DNA from: Planctomycetota bacterium
Lineage (GTDB): Bacteria > Planctomycetota > UBA8742 > JACQVU01 > JANLHZ01
Assembly (NCBI GenBank): GCA_024653775.1
Contig: JANLHZ010000073.1
Coordinates: forward strand, 1-32,962
Length of the DNA: 32,962 nucleotides
Direction of reading: 5' to 3'
Shown here: positions 26,099 to 32,962 of the stretch, piece after piece
Numbering within the stretch: the stretch's first letter is position 1
How the letters are laid out: each line of letters opens with the position of its first letter
The notes under the pieces: generated by a model
What the model was told of the DNA's origin: nothing
What the model saw: only the letters and a program-made list of their open reading frames with translations
The model's database searches: none
Translations under genes and position numbers: made by a program

Positions 26099-26235
26099 AC
26101 TGTTCACGGGGTAGTTCGCGTTCGTAGTGGCGCCGTAAGGCGTTTCTTTGAACCACCGCTATCTGGAAATATGCTCTCACGAGCACACTACGAACAGAAT
26201 TTCTCTATAGACTGCGAATCTACCCCGTGAACAGT
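26099..26235. mobile_element. MITE-like element with perfect 16-bp terminal inverted repeats
   Basis: ACTGTTCACGGGGTAG (26099-26114) and CTACCCCGTGAACAGT (26220-26235) are exact reverse complements. Pairing continues inward through TTCGCG with a one-base bulge and then GTTCGTAGTG against CACTACGAAC. The whole 137-bp element could fold into a long imperfect hairpin. It contains no transposase. The inner TTCGTAGTGGCGCC...CACTACGAA style resembles dispersed non-autonomous elements of other bacterial genomes. No target-site duplication is obvious. Confidence 0.75.
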
Positions 26236-26250
26236 TACAAATAATGTTCG

Positions 26251-26676
26251 CTATATAGCTTTCCAGTTCAATAGCTGGAGGTTCCCCTTCACTTTCTGCA
26301 GCGCCTCGTAATCCTTGATGTTGTAAGTCGCAATCGAAAGTCCTAATTCGAAGGCGACACAAGCATTCAGAATATCGATTGTTCCGCTTTTATCGTTCGG
26401 TTGACGACCCTTCCTTTTAAGAGCAGCTTTTATAAACGGAAACAAACTCCACGCAGCCACGTCGATCTCGACAACGGCGATGGCGCTTATGAGATCGTCG
26501 ATAGCTTCAAGTGAAACGCCGGGATCCGACTTACTTGCCGGCATCACCTGCAATTCAGCGATGGTCGCTCTCGAAATGAATACGTTTGAAAGCCCGACTT
26601 CCTTGAGGCGATCCGTTATGTCGAGCTTGCGCTTTAAGTGCTCGGAGCAAACGTCGGTATCGAGAAGAACGCGCAT
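26251..26676 (-). CDS. PIN-domain toxin, VapC-like
   Basis: From the ATG at 26676 the protein has 141 residues. It carries the PIN-domain acidic pattern: Asp6 in MRVLLDTDV, Glu in SRATIAELQ, a third acidic position in KSGTIDILNACVAFELG, and the C-terminal TYNIKDYEAL. PIN toxins are Mg2+-dependent ribonucleases, usually cleaving tRNA or rRNA and neutralised by a cotranscribed antitoxin. A TTG start at 26709 would add 11 residues and overlap the stop of the upstream antitoxin fragment as TTGA. ATG 26676 gives the canonical N-terminus, but neither has a good ribosome binding site. The upstream antitoxin appears truncated, so toxin activity or expression may be altered. It is less GC-rich than its neighbours, hinting at transfer. 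Confidence 0.8.
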   Translation of the reverse strand: MRVLLDTDVCSEHLKRKLDITDRLKEVGLSNVFISRATIAELQVMPASKSDPGVSLEAIDDLISAIAVVEIDVAAWSLFPFIKAALKRKGRQPNDKSGTIDILNACVAFELGLSIATYNIKDYEALQKVKGNLQLLNWKAI

Positions 26677-26705
26677 TGGATGAAATTTGAAACTAAGTTG
26701 ATTTT

Positions 26706-26813
26706 TCAATTCAGGAGATCGTCGTCATCATTAAAATCAGACCACGCTCCGAACAGCGACCTGATTTTCTGAAGCTTGCGCTCCTGCTGCCGAAGGTTCT
26801 GGTTCGACCTCGC
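26706..26813 (-). pseudogene. C-terminal fragment of the toxin's antitoxin
   Basis: The minus-strand frame ending at TGA 26706-26708 reads NLRQQERKLQKIRSLFGAWS and then DFNDDDDLLN. A basic helix, FGAW, then an acidic tail is typical of the toxin-binding end of VapB/Phd-type antitoxins. Its stop touches the toxin's alternative TTG start, as expected for a toxin-antitoxin operon. Further upstream the frame is open but reads as the antisense of the plus-strand remnant at 26776-27075, and no DNA-binding N-terminus or start codon with a ribosome binding site is visible. The gene therefore looks cut at about 26800-26815. An intact gene using an unusual start cannot be excluded. Confidence 0.45.
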
Positions 26814-27075
26814 GGATTTCGATCTGCGAGGGATCGCGTTCAACTTCGGCGCGCGGGTCAGGATAGCGCTGAACGACAATCGGGAATTCGAGAGGACGCG
26901 CGTCGTCCCGCTGGGCGCGGCGGGAACGGATTTCGAGGTGACGAAAGCGCTCGTTCGCGAGAAGTTCCTCAGAGAATGTTCCGCGGAGCTTCTGGAAAAC
27001 GGGGTTGAAAGCGCGTTCGAGGCGATTCTCGGCTCGAAGAGCGATTCGTTCGCGGAGGCGATTTCCTCCTTGTGA
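26776..27075 (+). pseudogene. 3' remnant of a plus-strand gene, possibly MmgE/PrpD-like
   Basis: From about 26809 to the TGA at 27073-27075 the plus frame has the same G/C-ending codon preference as the real genes here and reads like a protein C-terminus: ARVRIALNDNREFERTR, then VREKFLRECSAELL and a helical end. A strand ending in 'DxREF' followed by a P.G segment and a KF helix recalls the C-terminus of MmgE/PrpD-type proteins, but this resemblance is weak. An in-frame TGA at 26770 and the antitoxin fragment on the other strand truncate it, and no credible start exists (only TTG at 26776). It is best read as debris of a rearrangement joining two genes tail to tail. Confidence 0.35.
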
Positions 27076-27130
27076 TTTCAAAGGAAATTTATTCCGAGAC
27101 GTCTAAGTTAAATGAAAGGTGAACGATTAC

Positions 27131-27162
27131 CCAGGTCTTCGGTAACACTCTGTAACACCTGG
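27131..27162. promoter_or_regulatory. Small inverted and direct repeats upstream of the ABC operon
   Basis: CCAGGT (27131-27136) and ACCTGG (27157-27162) are inverted repeats enclosing two direct GTAACAC repeats (27142-27148 and 27152-27158). The site is 86 nt before the first ABC gene and could be an operator. A short hairpin (GGCAT...ATGCC, about 27210-27231) followed by TTTTTT lies just before that gene's ribosome binding site. Both are speculative. Confidence 0.2.
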
Positions 27163-27247
27163 AAACGCCGGATCAGCAAAAACAATCTAACGAATGTAAA
27201 AGCGGGCATCTGCAATGTAGAATGCCTGTACTTTTTTCAGGGGCACA

Positions 27248-29074
27248 ATGAAACTCACGTTGCGAATACTCAGCTACTGCGTCAAGTACCGCTACTGGTA
27301 TCTGATGGGACTGTTCGCGCTTCTGATCGTCGATATGCTGGAGCTTGCGCTTCCCGCGACCGCAATGACCTCGATCCAGTCCCTGGATACGGAATCCGGG
27401 GAAGAGACCGCGGGACCGATGAAGATGATTCTGCTGTGGCTGTTCGATTTCGACGGCTCAGGCTCAGCGGAAAGGCTAGAATTCTACTTCATGCTCGTGA
27501 TCGTCTTCGGCTGCGCGGTGGCGCTGCAGAGCGTCATGCGCTATTTCTGGCGGCTCGGATTCATTCTATCGAGCATAAAGATCGCACGGGATCTCCGTCG
27601 GCAGTTCTTCGAAAAACTCCAGAGCCTCGGAAGCGACTTCTACGCGAAATCGCAGACCGGGGAACTCCTATCCCTCGCGACGAACGACACCGAGGCCGTG
27701 CGGTTCTTCCTCGGAATCGGCGTGCTTTTGTTCTTCGACACGTTTTTCTACCTGCTGTTCGCGTGCGCGTTCCTTTTCTTCTACAACGTCGAGCTTGCGC
27801 TCTGGGCGGTAATCCCGCTTCCGATGCTGCCGTTCCTCGCGAGCCGGCTCTCGAACGTCGTGCATAAGAGATTCAAGGTCGTGCAGCAGAAGCTCGCGGA
27901 TCTCTCCGCGTTCGCGCAGGAGAGCTTCAGCGGCACACAGGTCATCAAAAGCTTTGGCCGCGAGGAGGCGGAAACCGAAAGATTCTCGAAGCACTCCGAG
28001 GATTACCGCAACGAACAGATCCATCTCTGGCGCGCACAGAGCTTCGTCCATCCGACGCTCCACTTCATCGTGCTGCTGATGGAAGGCATCATCCTCGCGA
28101 AGGGCGCGCTGATGGTGATGGATGGCGAAATCGCGGTCGCGACGCTCGCCGCGTTCCTGCTGACGCTCAGTATGCTCACGTGGCCTATGATGGCGCTCGG
28201 CTGGGTCATCAGCATCTGGCAGCGCGGCCGGGCGAGCTTCGAGCGCGTGCTCGAAGTGATGGAAACTCCATCGAGCATCGTCGACAGCGAACACGCCGAT
28301 CCCGCGCTGAAGGTCGAAAAAGCGAAGATCGTTTTCAGAAAGGTGAGCTTCCAGTACGACACCGCGGAAGAGAGGCAGCACGCCGCGCTGTCGGAGGTTT
28401 CGTTCTCGATCGAGGTGGGAGAGAGCGTCGCGTTCGTCGGCCCAATCGGAAGCGGCAAGACCACGATCGCGCGGCTGATCGCGCGTTTCTACGATCCTGA
28501 CTCAGGCGAAATCGAAATCAACGACCGCGGCATCCGCGACTACAGGCTGAAAAACCTGCGCGGAAGCATCGGTTTCGTGCAGCAGGAAGGCTTCCTTTTC
28601 AGCTCGACGATCAAGGACAACATCGCGTTCGGGAAGCCTGAACTCGATATCGAGCGCGTGCGCGAATACGCGCGCATCGCACGGGTCGAGGACGACATAC
28701 TCGCGTTTCCGGAGGGCTACGAAACCCGCCTCGGCGAGCGCGGCGTGAACCTGAGCGGCGGCCAGAAGCAGCGCGTCAGCATCGCCCGGGCGCTCGCGAT
28801 CGACCCGCCGATCCTGATTTTCGACGACTGCCTCAGCGCGGTGGACGCGAAGACGGAGGAGGAGATCACCCGCGAACTGAAAGGCGCGCGAGCCGGTAAG
28901 ACGAGCATCACGATTACGCACCGTCTGACGTCGCTTCGGGATCGCGACTGCATCTACGTGATGAAGGCTGGGCGGATCGTCGATCAGGGAACCCACAGCG
29001 AACTTATGATGAAGGATTCGTGGTATCGCGAGACCTTCGAGAAACAACTGATCGAGCAGGCGCTGACTGAATGA
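27248..29074 (+). CDS. ABC exporter half-transporter, degenerate-site subunit
   Basis: This 608-residue half-transporter is a six-helix type I exporter membrane domain (about 1-330) fused to an ATPase domain. Walker A is GPIGSGKT (398-405), the signature is the canonical LSGGQ (502-506), Walker B is ILIFDD with Asp527 where the catalytic Glu normally sits, then SAVD and switch His558 (ITHRL). Asp in place of Glu marks the non-hydrolysing site of heterodimeric exporters (TM287/288, BmrCD, LmrCD types). The partner is the next gene, 43 nt downstream. The likely role is export of a lipid, drug or peptide across the inner membrane; the substrate is unknown. AGGGG lies 5-9 nt before the ATG. Residues 45-70 form an acidic loop between the first helices. 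Confidence 0.9.
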   Translation: MKLTLRILSYCVKYRYWYLMGLFALLIVDMLELALPATAMTSIQSLDTESGEETAGPMKMILLWLFDFDGSGSAERLEFYFMLVIVFGCAVALQSVMRYFWRLGFILSSIKIARDLRRQFFEKLQSLGSDFYAKSQTGELLSLATNDTEAVRFFLGIGVLLFFDTFFYLLFACAFLFFYNVELALWAVIPLPMLPFLASRLSNVVHKRFKVVQQKLADLSAFAQESFSGTQVIKSFGREEAETERFSKHSEDYRNEQIHLWRAQSFVHPTLHFIVLLMEGIILAKGALMVMDGEIAVATLAAFLLTLSMLTWPMMALGWVISIWQRGRASFERVLEVMETPSSIVDSEHADPALKVEKAKIVFRKVSFQYDTAEERQHAALSEVSFSIEVGESVAFVGPIGSGKTTIARLIARFYDPDSGEIEINDRGIRDYRLKNLRGSIGFVQQEGFLFSSTIKDNIAFGKPELDIERVREYARIARVEDDILAFPEGYETRLGERGVNLSGGQKQRVSIARALAIDPPILIFDDCLSAVDAKTEEEITRELKGARAGKTSITITHRLTSLRDRDCIYVMKAGRIVDQGTHSELMMKDSWYRETFEKQLIEQALTE

Positions 29075-29094
29075 CGAATTACGAATTACGAATA
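29074..29094 (+). repeat. Short tandem repeat ACGAATT x3 between the ABC genes
   Basis: ACGAATT occurs at 29074-29080 and 29081-29087, then ACGAATA at 29088-29094. It starts on the last base of the first exporter's stop codon and fills half of the 43-nt gap before the second ATG. It may be a slippage product; no function is implied. Confidence 0.85.
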
Positions 29095-29117
29095 GAATTC
29101 ACTAACCACTGACGACT

Positions 29118-30920
29118 ATGTCCGCCCTTGTTGTAAAAGAAGAAGAAATAACCGGGAAACCGCTAGACATGAAACTCGTCACGCGGCTCCTCGGATACAT
29201 GCGCAGACACCTGCGGCTGTTCGCGTTCAGTCTCGTGCTCGTCTCGATTTCAGCCTGCACGCCGCTGCTGTTCCCGCTGCTTATCGGAGAGACGATCAAC
29301 ACGGTCAAGCTCTCCCTCGAAAGCGGCGACGTCGCTGCGGGGAAGGACGCGCTTCTCATGCTCGTTGTGTTCTTTTTCAGCGCGGCAATCGTCAAATGGC
29401 TGAGCGAAGTATCGTCGGTCTATTTCGTTCAGGTCTTCGGGCAGAGAGTGATCTATGACATTCGCGTGCCGCTATTTGCGCACATCCAGCGGCTGCCGAT
29501 GTCGTTCTTCAACAGGAACTACGCGGGCGCGCTCGTAACTCGCGTCTCGAACGACGTCGAAGCGCTGAACGAATTCGTCACCGCGGGCCTGATCACGGTA
29601 ATGACCGACATTCTGATGATCGCGGGAATTATGGTCCTGCTGCCAATGATAAACTTCAAACTCGGCATGATCGCGATCGCGGTGATTCCGGCGCTGATCG
29701 TCGTGACGCTCGTTTACCGCGTCCTCGCGCGAAAGGCGTACCGGATAATGCGAAGGCAGCTTTCGAGGATGACCGCGTACGTCGCAGAGAACATCAACGG
29801 AATCCGCGTCACGAAGGCGTTCGTTCGCGAGAAGAAACAACTTGAGATGTTCGACGCGGAGAACGACGACTACCTGAAAAAGCAGCACCGCAGTTTCACC
29901 AACTGGTGGGTCTATTCGTCGAGCATCACGTTCTTCACGGGAGTCTCCCTCGCGCTCGTGATCTACTTCGGCGCGTCGGGAGTTCTCGCGGGCGAAATCG
30001 AAATCGGAACAATGTTCGCGTTCATTCTATACGTGAAAATGTACTTCGATCCGATCCGCGACTTCGCGGAAAAATACAACGTCTTCCAGGCCGCGATGGC
30101 GTCGAGCGAACGCATCTTCAAGATTCTCGATGAGAAGGAAGACCCCGCGCTACTCGCAACGAAAGACCTTCCATCGCCGCTTCGGGGCGCGATCAGCTTC
30201 CGGGACGTCGTGTTCGCGTACCAGGAAGATAAACCCGTCCTTCGTGGAATCAGCTTCGACGTCCAGCCGGGAGAGAAAATCGCGCTCGTCGGGCACACGG
30301 GCGCGGGCAAATCGACGATCATCAAGCTCCTGATGCGCTTCTGGGACGTCACGAGCGGCGCGATAGAAATCGACGGAGAAGACATCAAGACGATATCGCC
30401 GAAGTCGCTTCGCAGCGTCGTCGGCGTAGTGCATCAGGACGTCTTCCTCTTCAACGGAACCGTGATGGAGAACATCAGGCTGTGGAACACGTCGATAAGC
30501 GATAGCAAGGTCCGCGAAGCCTGTAGGCGCGTCAGCGCGGACGGTTTCATAACCTCGCGCTCCGATGGATACGATCACAACATCCAGGAAGGCGGAGTCG
30601 TGCTTTCGAGCGGTGAGCGGCAGCTTCTGTCCTTCGCCCGGGCGATCGCGTACGATCCGACGATTCTCATTCTCGACGAGGCAACCGCGCTCGTCGACAC
30701 AGAGACGGAGCAGATCGTGCAGGAGGCTCTCGAAGAGTTGACGAAGGATCGCACGAGTATCATCATCGCGCACCGTCTTTCGACCATCAAGAACTGCGAC
30801 ACGATCCTCCACCTGAAGGACGGCGAGATCATCGAGCGCGGCACACACGACGAACTCGTCGAAGCCGGTGGGGAATACGCGCAACAGTACAAACTCCAGA
30901 CGTCGGAGTTCGAGGGATAG
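29118..30920 (+). CDS. ABC exporter half-transporter, catalytic-site subunit
   Basis: This 600-residue partner of the preceding gene has a six-helix membrane domain (about 35-330) and an ATPase domain: Walker A GHTGAGKS (392-399), non-canonical signature LSSGE (496-500), Walker B ILILDE with catalytic Glu521, and switch His552 (IIAHRLSTI). The defects are complementary. Its odd signature faces the partner's Asp Walker B to form the degenerate site, and its intact Walker B faces the partner's LSGGQ to form the hydrolytic site. That is the hallmark of an obligate heterodimer. SSGERQLLSFARA is typical of YheH/BmrD-like subunits. ATG 29118 lacks a clear ribosome binding site; ATG 29169 just before the first helix is an alternative start. 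Substrate unknown. Confidence 0.9.
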   Translation: MSALVVKEEEITGKPLDMKLVTRLLGYMRRHLRLFAFSLVLVSISACTPLLFPLLIGETINTVKLSLESGDVAAGKDALLMLVVFFFSAAIVKWLSEVSSVYFVQVFGQRVIYDIRVPLFAHIQRLPMSFFNRNYAGALVTRVSNDVEALNEFVTAGLITVMTDILMIAGIMVLLPMINFKLGMIAIAVIPALIVVTLVYRVLARKAYRIMRRQLSRMTAYVAENINGIRVTKAFVREKKQLEMFDAENDDYLKKQHRSFTNWWVYSSSITFFTGVSLALVIYFGASGVLAGEIEIGTMFAFILYVKMYFDPIRDFAEKYNVFQAAMASSERIFKILDEKEDPALLATKDLPSPLRGAISFRDVVFAYQEDKPVLRGISFDVQPGEKIALVGHTGAGKSTIIKLLMRFWDVTSGAIEIDGEDIKTISPKSLRSVVGVVHQDVFLFNGTVMENIRLWNTSISDSKVREACRRVSADGFITSRSDGYDHNIQEGGVVLSSGERQLLSFARAIAYDPTILILDEATALVDTETEQIVQEALEELTKDRTSIIIAHRLSTIKNCDTILHLKDGEIIERGTHDELVEAGGEYAQQYKLQTSEFEG

Positions 30921-30971
30921 ATATTTTGCTCAAATGCCGCGTATCTGTGAACTCTATGGTTAAATAGCGTT

Positions 30972-32246
30972 ATGAGCACGGGAATCAAAATCGCAATCAT
31001 CGGCGCGGGTTCGAGCTACACTCCGGAGCTTACCGACGGTCTGCTGGATGAGCACGAAAAAACGTCGCTCCGCGAACTCGCGATGTTCGACATCGACCCC
31101 GCGCGGCTAGAGATCACGTCGAACTTCACCCGCCAGATGAACGAGCACAAAAAATCGCCGGTAAAAGTCGTGAATTACGACAGCCGCGCGAAGGCGCTCG
31201 ATGGCGCGGATTTCGTCGTGATCCAGATCCGCGTGGGCGGGCAGCAGGCGCGCCACGAGGATATCCAGCTCGGGCTGAGGCATAACGTCATAGGTCAGGA
31301 AACCACCGGCATAGGCGGTATGGCAAAGGCGCTGCGAACGATTCCCGTCGTTCTGGAAATCTGCCGGGAAATCGAGCGCGTCGCGCCGGATGCATTCGTT
31401 CTGAATTTTTCGAACCCGAGCGGCATCGTCACCGAGGCGATCCACAAGCACAGTCGGGTCAGGAACATCGGTCTTTGCAACATCCCGATCGACATTATCC
31501 ATAATATCGCATCGTCGCTGAGCTGCCAGCCTGAGGACGTCACGCTCGACTACGTAGGGCTGAACCATCTTTCGTGGGTGCGAAAAATTTTCCGGCGCGG
31601 GGAGGACGTCACCCGCGCGGTCCTCGAAAATTTCAGCCAGACGGGAGGTCCGTCGAACATCCCCGAAATCGAGTACGACCCGCTGATCTATGACGCGCTC
31701 GAGTACATCCCGAGCTACTACCTCCGGTACTTCTACGAGCCGGAGCGCATGCTCGATGAACTCCGCGCAAAGCCGAAAAGCCGCGCGCAGGAAGTGATGG
31801 AAATCGAGCGCAAGCTGTTCGAGATTTACAAGGATCAATCCCGCGTGACGAAGCCGGACGAACTCTCCGAGCGCGGCGGCGCGTGGTACAGCAAGCTCGC
31901 AACGCTTGTCATCGAAAGCATCGTGACGAACGCAGGAAAAGAGTACATCGTGAACGTCCCTTCCGCGGGACTGATCCCCGGATTCAGCGCGGATCAGGTC
32001 ATCGAAGTCCCCTGCGCCATCGACCGAAGCGGCGCGACGATCAAAACTCCGCTCGATCCACCCGCGCCCGCGATCCAGGGACTGATGACGATGGTGAAGT
32101 GCTACGAATCGCTGACTATCGACGCCGCGGTGGAACGCAGCTACAAAAAGACGTTCCTCGCGCTGCTCACGCATCCGCACGTTCGCGGCATCAGCCACGC
32201 CCGCGCGATCGTCGACGATATGAACCGCGTCCTCGGCTTCAACTGA
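30972..32246 (+). CDS. GH4 6-phospho-beta-glucosidase
   Basis: The 424-residue protein has NAD-binding IIGAGSSYTPEL (about 9-20), GQETTGIGG (Glu110; this form is typical of the phospho-beta-glucosidase branch), LNFSNPSG (Asn148), and metal ligands Cys169 (GLCNIPID) and His199 (GLNHLSW). The PSYYLRYFY segment includes the likely catalytic-base tyrosine. GH4 enzymes hydrolyse 6-phosphoglycosides by an unusual oxidation-elimination mechanism using NAD+ and Mn2+. The substrate is normally made by a PTS transporter, and none is in this window. The gene starts 51 nt after the ABC exporter and may be cotranscribed or have its own promoter; no strong promoter was seen. It converges with the SCP2-like gene, with a 33-nt gap. 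Length matches the family (about 415-440). Confidence 0.92.
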   Translation: MSTGIKIAIIGAGSSYTPELTDGLLDEHEKTSLRELAMFDIDPARLEITSNFTRQMNEHKKSPVKVVNYDSRAKALDGADFVVIQIRVGGQQARHEDIQLGLRHNVIGQETTGIGGMAKALRTIPVVLEICREIERVAPDAFVLNFSNPSGIVTEAIHKHSRVRNIGLCNIPIDIIHNIASSLSCQPEDVTLDYVGLNHLSWVRKIFRRGEDVTRAVLENFSQTGGPSNIPEIEYDPLIYDALEYIPSYYLRYFYEPERMLDELRAKPKSRAQEVMEIERKLFEIYKDQSRVTKPDELSERGGAWYSKLATLVIESIVTNAGKEYIVNVPSAGLIPGFSADQVIEVPCAIDRSGATIKTPLDPPAPAIQGLMTMVKCYESLTIDAAVERSYKKTFLALLTHPHVRGISHARAIVDDMNRVLGFN

Positions 32247-32279
32247 TTCCGGAGGGCCGAAGAGATGGCAGAGGAACGT

Positions 32280-32669
32280 CTACGAGGCTGAAAAGATTTT
32301 CATCAGCGGAAGCAGCTTGAACGGATTCCCGCCGACTTTGAGCTTTCCCAAAAGGACGAGCTTCACCGGGCTGACGCCTTCAAGGCAGGAAAGGAGATCG
32401 CCGAACTCGCCTCGGATACTCGCCGCGATCGGACCGTCCATCCCAGACGTGATGAAGACGACCCCGCGATCGAAAGCGAGAGTGCAGCGCATCGAAGCCG
32501 CCTGCACGAGGACTTTGTAGTTCAGATTCCTGATGGCGGGATAGGTATCGTCGCGGGTTTCGAAACTCTGCGTGAGCACGTTCTTCAGCACGAACGCGAG
32601 CAGACTCGCCCGGCCTTTCTCGCGAAACCGCACCTTTTCGCCATTGACTGCTGGCTCGATTGTTTGCAC
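32280..32669 (-). CDS. SCP2-like sterol/lipid carrier domain protein
   Basis: This small cytosolic protein has 129 residues from the GTG start. The C-terminal half reads MDGPIAASIRGEFGDLLSCL, then GKLKVGGNPFKLLPLMKIF, matching the SCP2 fold pattern of an 'a.i.g...dl..ll.G' strand and helix followed by 'G.lkv.G....l..l...f'. SCP2 domains bind hydrophobic ligands; bacterial stand-alone versions mostly lack a defined role. GTG at 32669 is chosen because GGAGG lies 5 nt upstream. The frame is also open to a TTG at 32726, but that start would place this Shine-Dalgarno inside the gene. The similarity is moderate, so the fold call is less certain than the gene call. Confidence 0.7.
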   Translation of the reverse strand: MQTIEPAVNGEKVRFREKGRASLLAFVLKNVLTQSFETRDDTYPAIRNLNYKVLVQAASMRCTLAFDRGVVFITSGMDGPIAASIRGEFGDLLSCLEGVSPVKLVLLGKLKVGGNPFKLLPLMKIFSAS

Positions 32670-32674
32670 TTGAT

Positions 32675-32679
32675 CCTCC
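32675..32679 (-). promoter_or_regulatory. Ribosome binding site fixing the GTG start at 32669
   Basis: On the minus strand GGAGG is followed by ATCAA and then GTG. This is the best Shine-Dalgarno in the window and it decides the start of the SCP2-like gene against the longer TTG frame. Confidence 0.7.
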
Positions 32680-32899
32680 ACGAATGTAATCCGGCTGAAT
32701 TTTACATTCGCGGGAGATTCAAACAAGCAGGAGCGAAAAGAGGTGATGTTTCATTATATTCGTACCGTCTACGAATTTTACGTACGATTCTGCGTGTCAG
32801 TACAACGAACCGCGTCCATGCAACGTCTCTGGCGATTCCAGAGCGTAGTGCCGGTATCTTGCTCGTAATCGATGGCGGCTGAAGAACGAACGCTTGCCG

Positions 32900-32962
32900 T
32901 TATTCTTTTCCGCCTTCTGATTCCTCTGACTCCGCCTTTTTTGTCCTTCCCGCTTGTTGCGA
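32900..32962 (-). CDS. Possible 3' end of a gene entering from the right edge
   Basis: The minus-strand frame open to the window edge ends at TAA (32900-32902) and reads AGRTKKAESEESEGGKE at its end, a charged tail of the kind often found at protein C-termini. Only 20 codons are visible, and one other frame is also open here, so this is a weak call. Between 32680 and 32899 I see nothing recognisable; that region should hold the promoter of the SCP2-like gene. Confidence 0.25.
   Translation of the reverse strand, partial: SQQAGRTKKAESEESEGGKE

Noticed and set aside
26015-26230. 71-codon plus-strand frame over the end of giant gene 2
   Set aside because: It is out of frame with the real gene and then runs into the MITE-like element.
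29074-29094. ACGAATT repeats as a CRISPR or iteron array
   Set aside because: Three 7-bp units without spacers between two ABC genes; far too small for either.

Overview
The window looks like chromosomal DNA from an uncultivated, probably Gram-negative bacterium. Two very large genes begin with lipoprotein signal peptides. Coding DNA is GC-rich with a strong G/C third-position bias, which produces many long antisense shadow frames. Shine-Dalgarno sequences are mostly weak. The giant proteins combine a YD-repeat-type N-terminus, a DNRLRE-like domain, Gly/Thr/Asn-rich beta-solenoid repeats and a 'DFDG..R...D.GADE' signature. With the hairpin repeats and the Rpn-type nuclease, this resembles PVC/Planctomycetota-like or related candidate-phylum genomes. 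That placement is inference; no rRNA or tRNA gene is present to fix it.

Left region (1-6110). A gene-free stretch (1-637) holds a perfect 24-bp inverted repeat and a degenerate hairpin repeat. A minus-strand operon follows: gmk, rpoZ, a CMP-sugar (acylneuraminate-type) cytidylyltransferase and a UPF0316 membrane protein, packed with abutting or overlapping stops and starts. Divergently on the plus strand are an Rpn/Transposase_31-family nuclease with an in-gene 12-bp repeat, then an acetolactate-synthase-like ThDP enzyme. A 409-bp gap carries a second, intact copy of the hairpin repeat and a candidate promoter.

Centre (6111-26093). Two tandem, paralogous giant lipoprotein genes of about 3053 and 3516 codons fill more than 60% of the window. 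They share the N-terminal architecture and a C-terminal block of about 775 residues (a beta-helix-like segment followed by a probable beta-propeller). Their middles differ and have grown by separate internal duplications: a unit of about 595 residues in the first, and an exact 696-bp (232-codon) tandem unit in the second. They are the most distinctive content here and look like a surface-protein family that diversifies its solenoid stalk while keeping its ends.

Right region (26094-32962). A MITE-like element with perfect 16-bp terminal inverted repeats separates the second giant gene from a PIN-domain (VapC-like) toxin. The toxin's presumed antitoxin survives only as a C-terminal fragment that abuts, tail to tail, the 3' remnant of an unrelated gene. 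Next come a heterodimeric ABC exporter pair with one degenerate ATP site, a GH4 6-phospho-beta-glucosidase, and on the opposite strand a small SCP2-like protein whose GTG start is fixed by a clear ribosome binding site. No CRISPR array, rRNA, tRNA or intact transposase-bearing IS was seen.
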